From DASUPK01 sp035265665 (GTDB lineage: Bacteria > Actinomycetota > Thermoleophilia > Solirubrobacterales > 70-9): a stretch of 14,506 nucleotides of DNA. Of the stretch, positions 13,262-14,506 are shown one piece after another; positions within the stretch are counted from its first letter, which is position 1; every line of letters starts with the position of its first letter. The notes below the pieces were generated by a model. It was not told where the DNA came from, did no database searches, and saw only the letters and a program-made list of their open reading frames with translations. The position numbers were made by a program, and so were the translations under genes. The stretch spans positions 1 to 14,506 of the forward strand of contig DATFOK010000088.1 of assembly GCA_035265665.1 (NCBI GenBank). The letters run 5' to 3'.

Positions 13262-14154
13262 TGAGGCTCAATCTGAAGCAGCTCGTCTTCCGGCTCGTGC
13301 TCGACCTGGAGGGTGGAGTGCTCCACGCCGAATCGCTCCGCGAGTAGGCGGGCCGCTCGCCAGCGAGCCTCGTGGCAGTCGGCGTCGGCCCTGACGATCA
13401 TGTGAGCGGAGATCGCGGGCATCCCGGTGGTCACCTCCCAGACGTGTAGGTCGTGCACCTGGACCACGCCCGCCTCATTGACGAGCGCCCCGCCGATCGC
13501 CTGCGGGTCGAGGCCGGGCGGCGCCGCCTCCATGAAGACACGACCGCTCTCGCGCAGCAAGCCGTAGGCCGCCCAGAGCATCAGGGCCGCGATCAGGAGC
13601 GACGCGATCCCGTCGGCTCGCTCGAACCCCCAGATCAGGATCAGCACGCCGGCGATGGCTGTCGCGATGAACGCGAACAGGTCGGTAACCACATGCAGGA
13701 AAGCCCCCTCGATGTTGAGGCTGCGACGCTGCGCGCCGGCGAGCATCCGCGCGGCCATCAGGTTGACCCCGATCCCGATCACTGCGACCACCACGACCAC
13801 GGCGCCCTCCACTTCCGGCGGATCGATCAGCCGGCGGATCCCCTCGAAGATGATCAGCGCCCCCAGCAGCAGCAGAGTGATCCCGTTCACCTGCGCGGAG
13901 AGGATCTCGGCGCGCCTCAGTCCGTAGGTGAAGCTGCCGGCCGGCGGCCGCTGCGCGAGGCGCAGCGCTGCCAGCGCCAGCCCGATCGCCACGGCATCCG
14001 TGAGCATGTGGCCCGCGTCCGAAAGCAGCGCCAGCGACGAGGCGAGGATGCCGGCGACGATCTCGGCCAGCATGAAGGCGACGATCAGGGCGAAGGCGCC
14101 GGCCAGCCTCCTCGAGTCCGCCTCGGCGAAGTCGTGGGGGTGGTCGTGGGGCAT
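13258..14154 (-). CDS. Cation diffusion facilitator (CDF) transporter, CzcD/ZitB-like
   Basis: A 298-residue membrane exporter of divalent metal ions, exchanging them for protons. It has six helices and a cytoplasmic C-terminal domain (about 205-285). The transport site is of the His-Asp type found in zinc transporters: H49/D53 in HMLTD of helix two and H154/D158 in HVVTD of helix five. A short N-terminal His/Asp run (PHDHPHD) may bind metal. ATG 14154 is preferred; GTG 14157 directly before it is equally possible, and no strong ribosome site is visible. The stop lies in a CTAG shared with the uppP stop on the other strand. A terminator-like hairpin lies 48 bp upstream in the leader. Confidence 0.92.
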   Translation of the reverse strand: MPHDHPHDFAEADSRRLAGAFALIVAFMLAEIVAGILASSLALLSDAGHMLTDAVAIGLALAALRLAQRPPAGSFTYGLRRAEILSAQVNGITLLLLGALIIFEGIRRLIDPPEVEGAVVVVVAVIGIGVNLMAARMLAGAQRRSLNIEGAFLHVVTDLFAFIATAIAGVLILIWGFERADGIASLLIAALMLWAAYGLLRESGRVFMEAAPPGLDPQAIGGALVNEAGVVQVHDLHVWEVTTGMPAISAHMIVRADADCHEARWRAARLLAERFGVEHSTLQVEHEPEDELLQIEPH

Positions 14155-14201
14155 CACGCTGATTACAGCGGGTTGGCAGGACCCCGATACCGATTGAGGC
14201 C

Positions 14202-14237
14202 AAAAAGACGATCACCAGGCCGATGGCCTGGTGATCG
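14202..14237 (-). terminator. Terminator-like hairpin with T tract in the leader of the CDF gene
   Basis: A perfect 13-bp stem (14209-14221 with 14225-14237) encloses a 3-base loop. On the minus strand it is followed at once by TCTTTTT (14208-14202). This is the standard geometry of an intrinsic terminator, pointing towards the CDF gene whose start is only 48 bp further on. No gene ends here on that strand, so it may act as an attenuator in the 5' leader or end a short RNA. Confidence 0.6.
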
Positions 14238-14239
14238 AG

Positions 14240-14273
14240 GCGCGCGACCCGGGGCAGGGGGGGTCACGCGCGC
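14240..14273. repeat. GC-only stem-loop with G-rich loop
   Basis: GCGCGCG (14240-14246) pairs with CGCGCGC (14267-14273), and ACCC (14247-14250) pairs with GGGT (14261-14264) across a 2-base bulge. The loop (14251-14260) is GGGGCAGGGG. It lies two bases from the terminator-like hairpin and forms a tandem pair with it. Confidence 0.55.
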
Positions 14274-14502
14274 TGACGAGAGAGGAATCTCGAAAGTGAG
14301 GGGAGTCTCGCCGCCGCCACGCCCGCCGGTGTAAACATCCCGATACGGCGGACCGTCCATTTTTCCGGCATTTGCTTGTGAAAAACCCGTGAAGCGCTTC
14401 GCAGGGCGGCCGCCCGCGCCGAGCCCGCCCCTATCATCCACTCGACTCGACTCGAAGCGGACCACCGGTCTGGGGTAGGGCCCGGTCCAAGAGAGGGGCT
14501 CG

Positions 14503-14506
14503 ATGA
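14503..14506 (+). CDS. Start of a gene running off the right edge
   Basis: Only the ATG and one further base are visible. AGAGGGG (14492-14498) lies four to five bases upstream, a good ribosome site, and a long leader without other genes precedes it. Nothing can be said about the product. Confidence 0.4.

Larger units (their letters stand above)
14158..14502. other. 345-bp divergent intergenic region
   Basis: This region lies between the CDF gene (minus) and a start codon at 14503 (plus). Besides the two hairpins it holds an AT-richer stretch at about 14355-14395, a perfect 10-bp palindrome GAAGCGCTTC at 14391-14400, a TATCAT at 14432-14437 that could be a -10 box for the plus strand, and three copies of CTCGA-type 5-mers at 14440-14455. 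A 100-codon open frame on the minus strand (14163-14465) runs through the hairpins and looks non-coding. I found no tRNA or known riboswitch. Confidence 0.5.

Noticed and set aside
14155..14260. A hydrophobic stretch (VIVFLASIGIGVLP) in another minus-strand frame just before the CDF gene, possibly joined by a slip at a C7 run
   Set aside because: The hydrophobic codons coincide with the hairpin arm and T tract, and the frame continues as a shadow of the CDF gene. No start or family support.
14163..14465. 100-codon minus-strand frame in the intergenic region
   Set aside because: It runs through two strong hairpins, has no ribosome site worth noting and a composition rich in Gly/Pro/Arg without a recognisable fold.

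Overview
The window is GC-rich and gene-dense. Genes lie in short operons with start/stop overlaps, frequent GTG starts and little intergenic space. Gene content (an Mrp-type antiporter cluster, crotonases, a DUF559/AbiEi-like gene, a YtfJ/GerW-like protein) suggests a high-GC actinobacterium, perhaps of the Thermoleophilia/Solirubrobacterales type. That placement is inference from style and families, not from a marker gene. No rRNA, tRNA, CRISPR array, transposase or phage gene was seen.

Layout. (1) 1-3816, minus strand: a tightly overlapping cation/proton antiporter operon in the order mrpE, mrpF, mrpG, a separate MbhD-like piece of MrpA, an MbhE-MrpB fusion, mrpC, and mrpD running off the left edge. 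The order matches the antiporter half of archaeal Mbh clusters rather than the Bacillus mrpABCDEFG order. (2) 3907-4560, plus: a HAD phosphatase. (3) 4550-6444, minus: a crotonase, a YtfJ/GerW-like membrane protein and a lipoyl/octanoyl transferase with a LipL-type cysteine motif, apparently one operon. (4) 6510-7839, plus: a YjbQ/UPF0047 protein and an EamA-type exporter. (5) 7858-8058, minus: a small cysteine-motif protein. (6) 8192-9019, plus: an HD-domain phosphohydrolase followed by a perfect 16-bp stem-loop. (7) 9089-10081: an AbiEi-like/DUF559 gene enclosed by two related 45-bp palindromes, with its start codon in the loop of one and its stop codon in the loop of the other. (8) 10087-12331, minus: a small membrane protein, an M23 metallopeptidase with a long Arg/Glu-rich N-terminus, and a second crotonase. 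(9) 12416-13261, plus: UppP. (10) 13258-14154, minus: a CDF zinc transporter whose 5' leader carries a terminator-like hairpin with a T tract. (11) 14158-14502: a divergent intergenic region rich in secondary structure, leading to a start codon at the right edge.

How the genes work together. The antiporter and the CDF transporter serve cation homeostasis. UppP, the M23 protein and the small membrane protein before it point to the cell envelope. The two crotonases and the lipoyl/octanoyl transferase point to acyl-CoA and lipoate metabolism. The best candidate for something undescribed is the palindrome-enclosed DUF559 gene. The attenuator-like leader of the CDF gene and the Mbh-like architecture of the antiporter come next.
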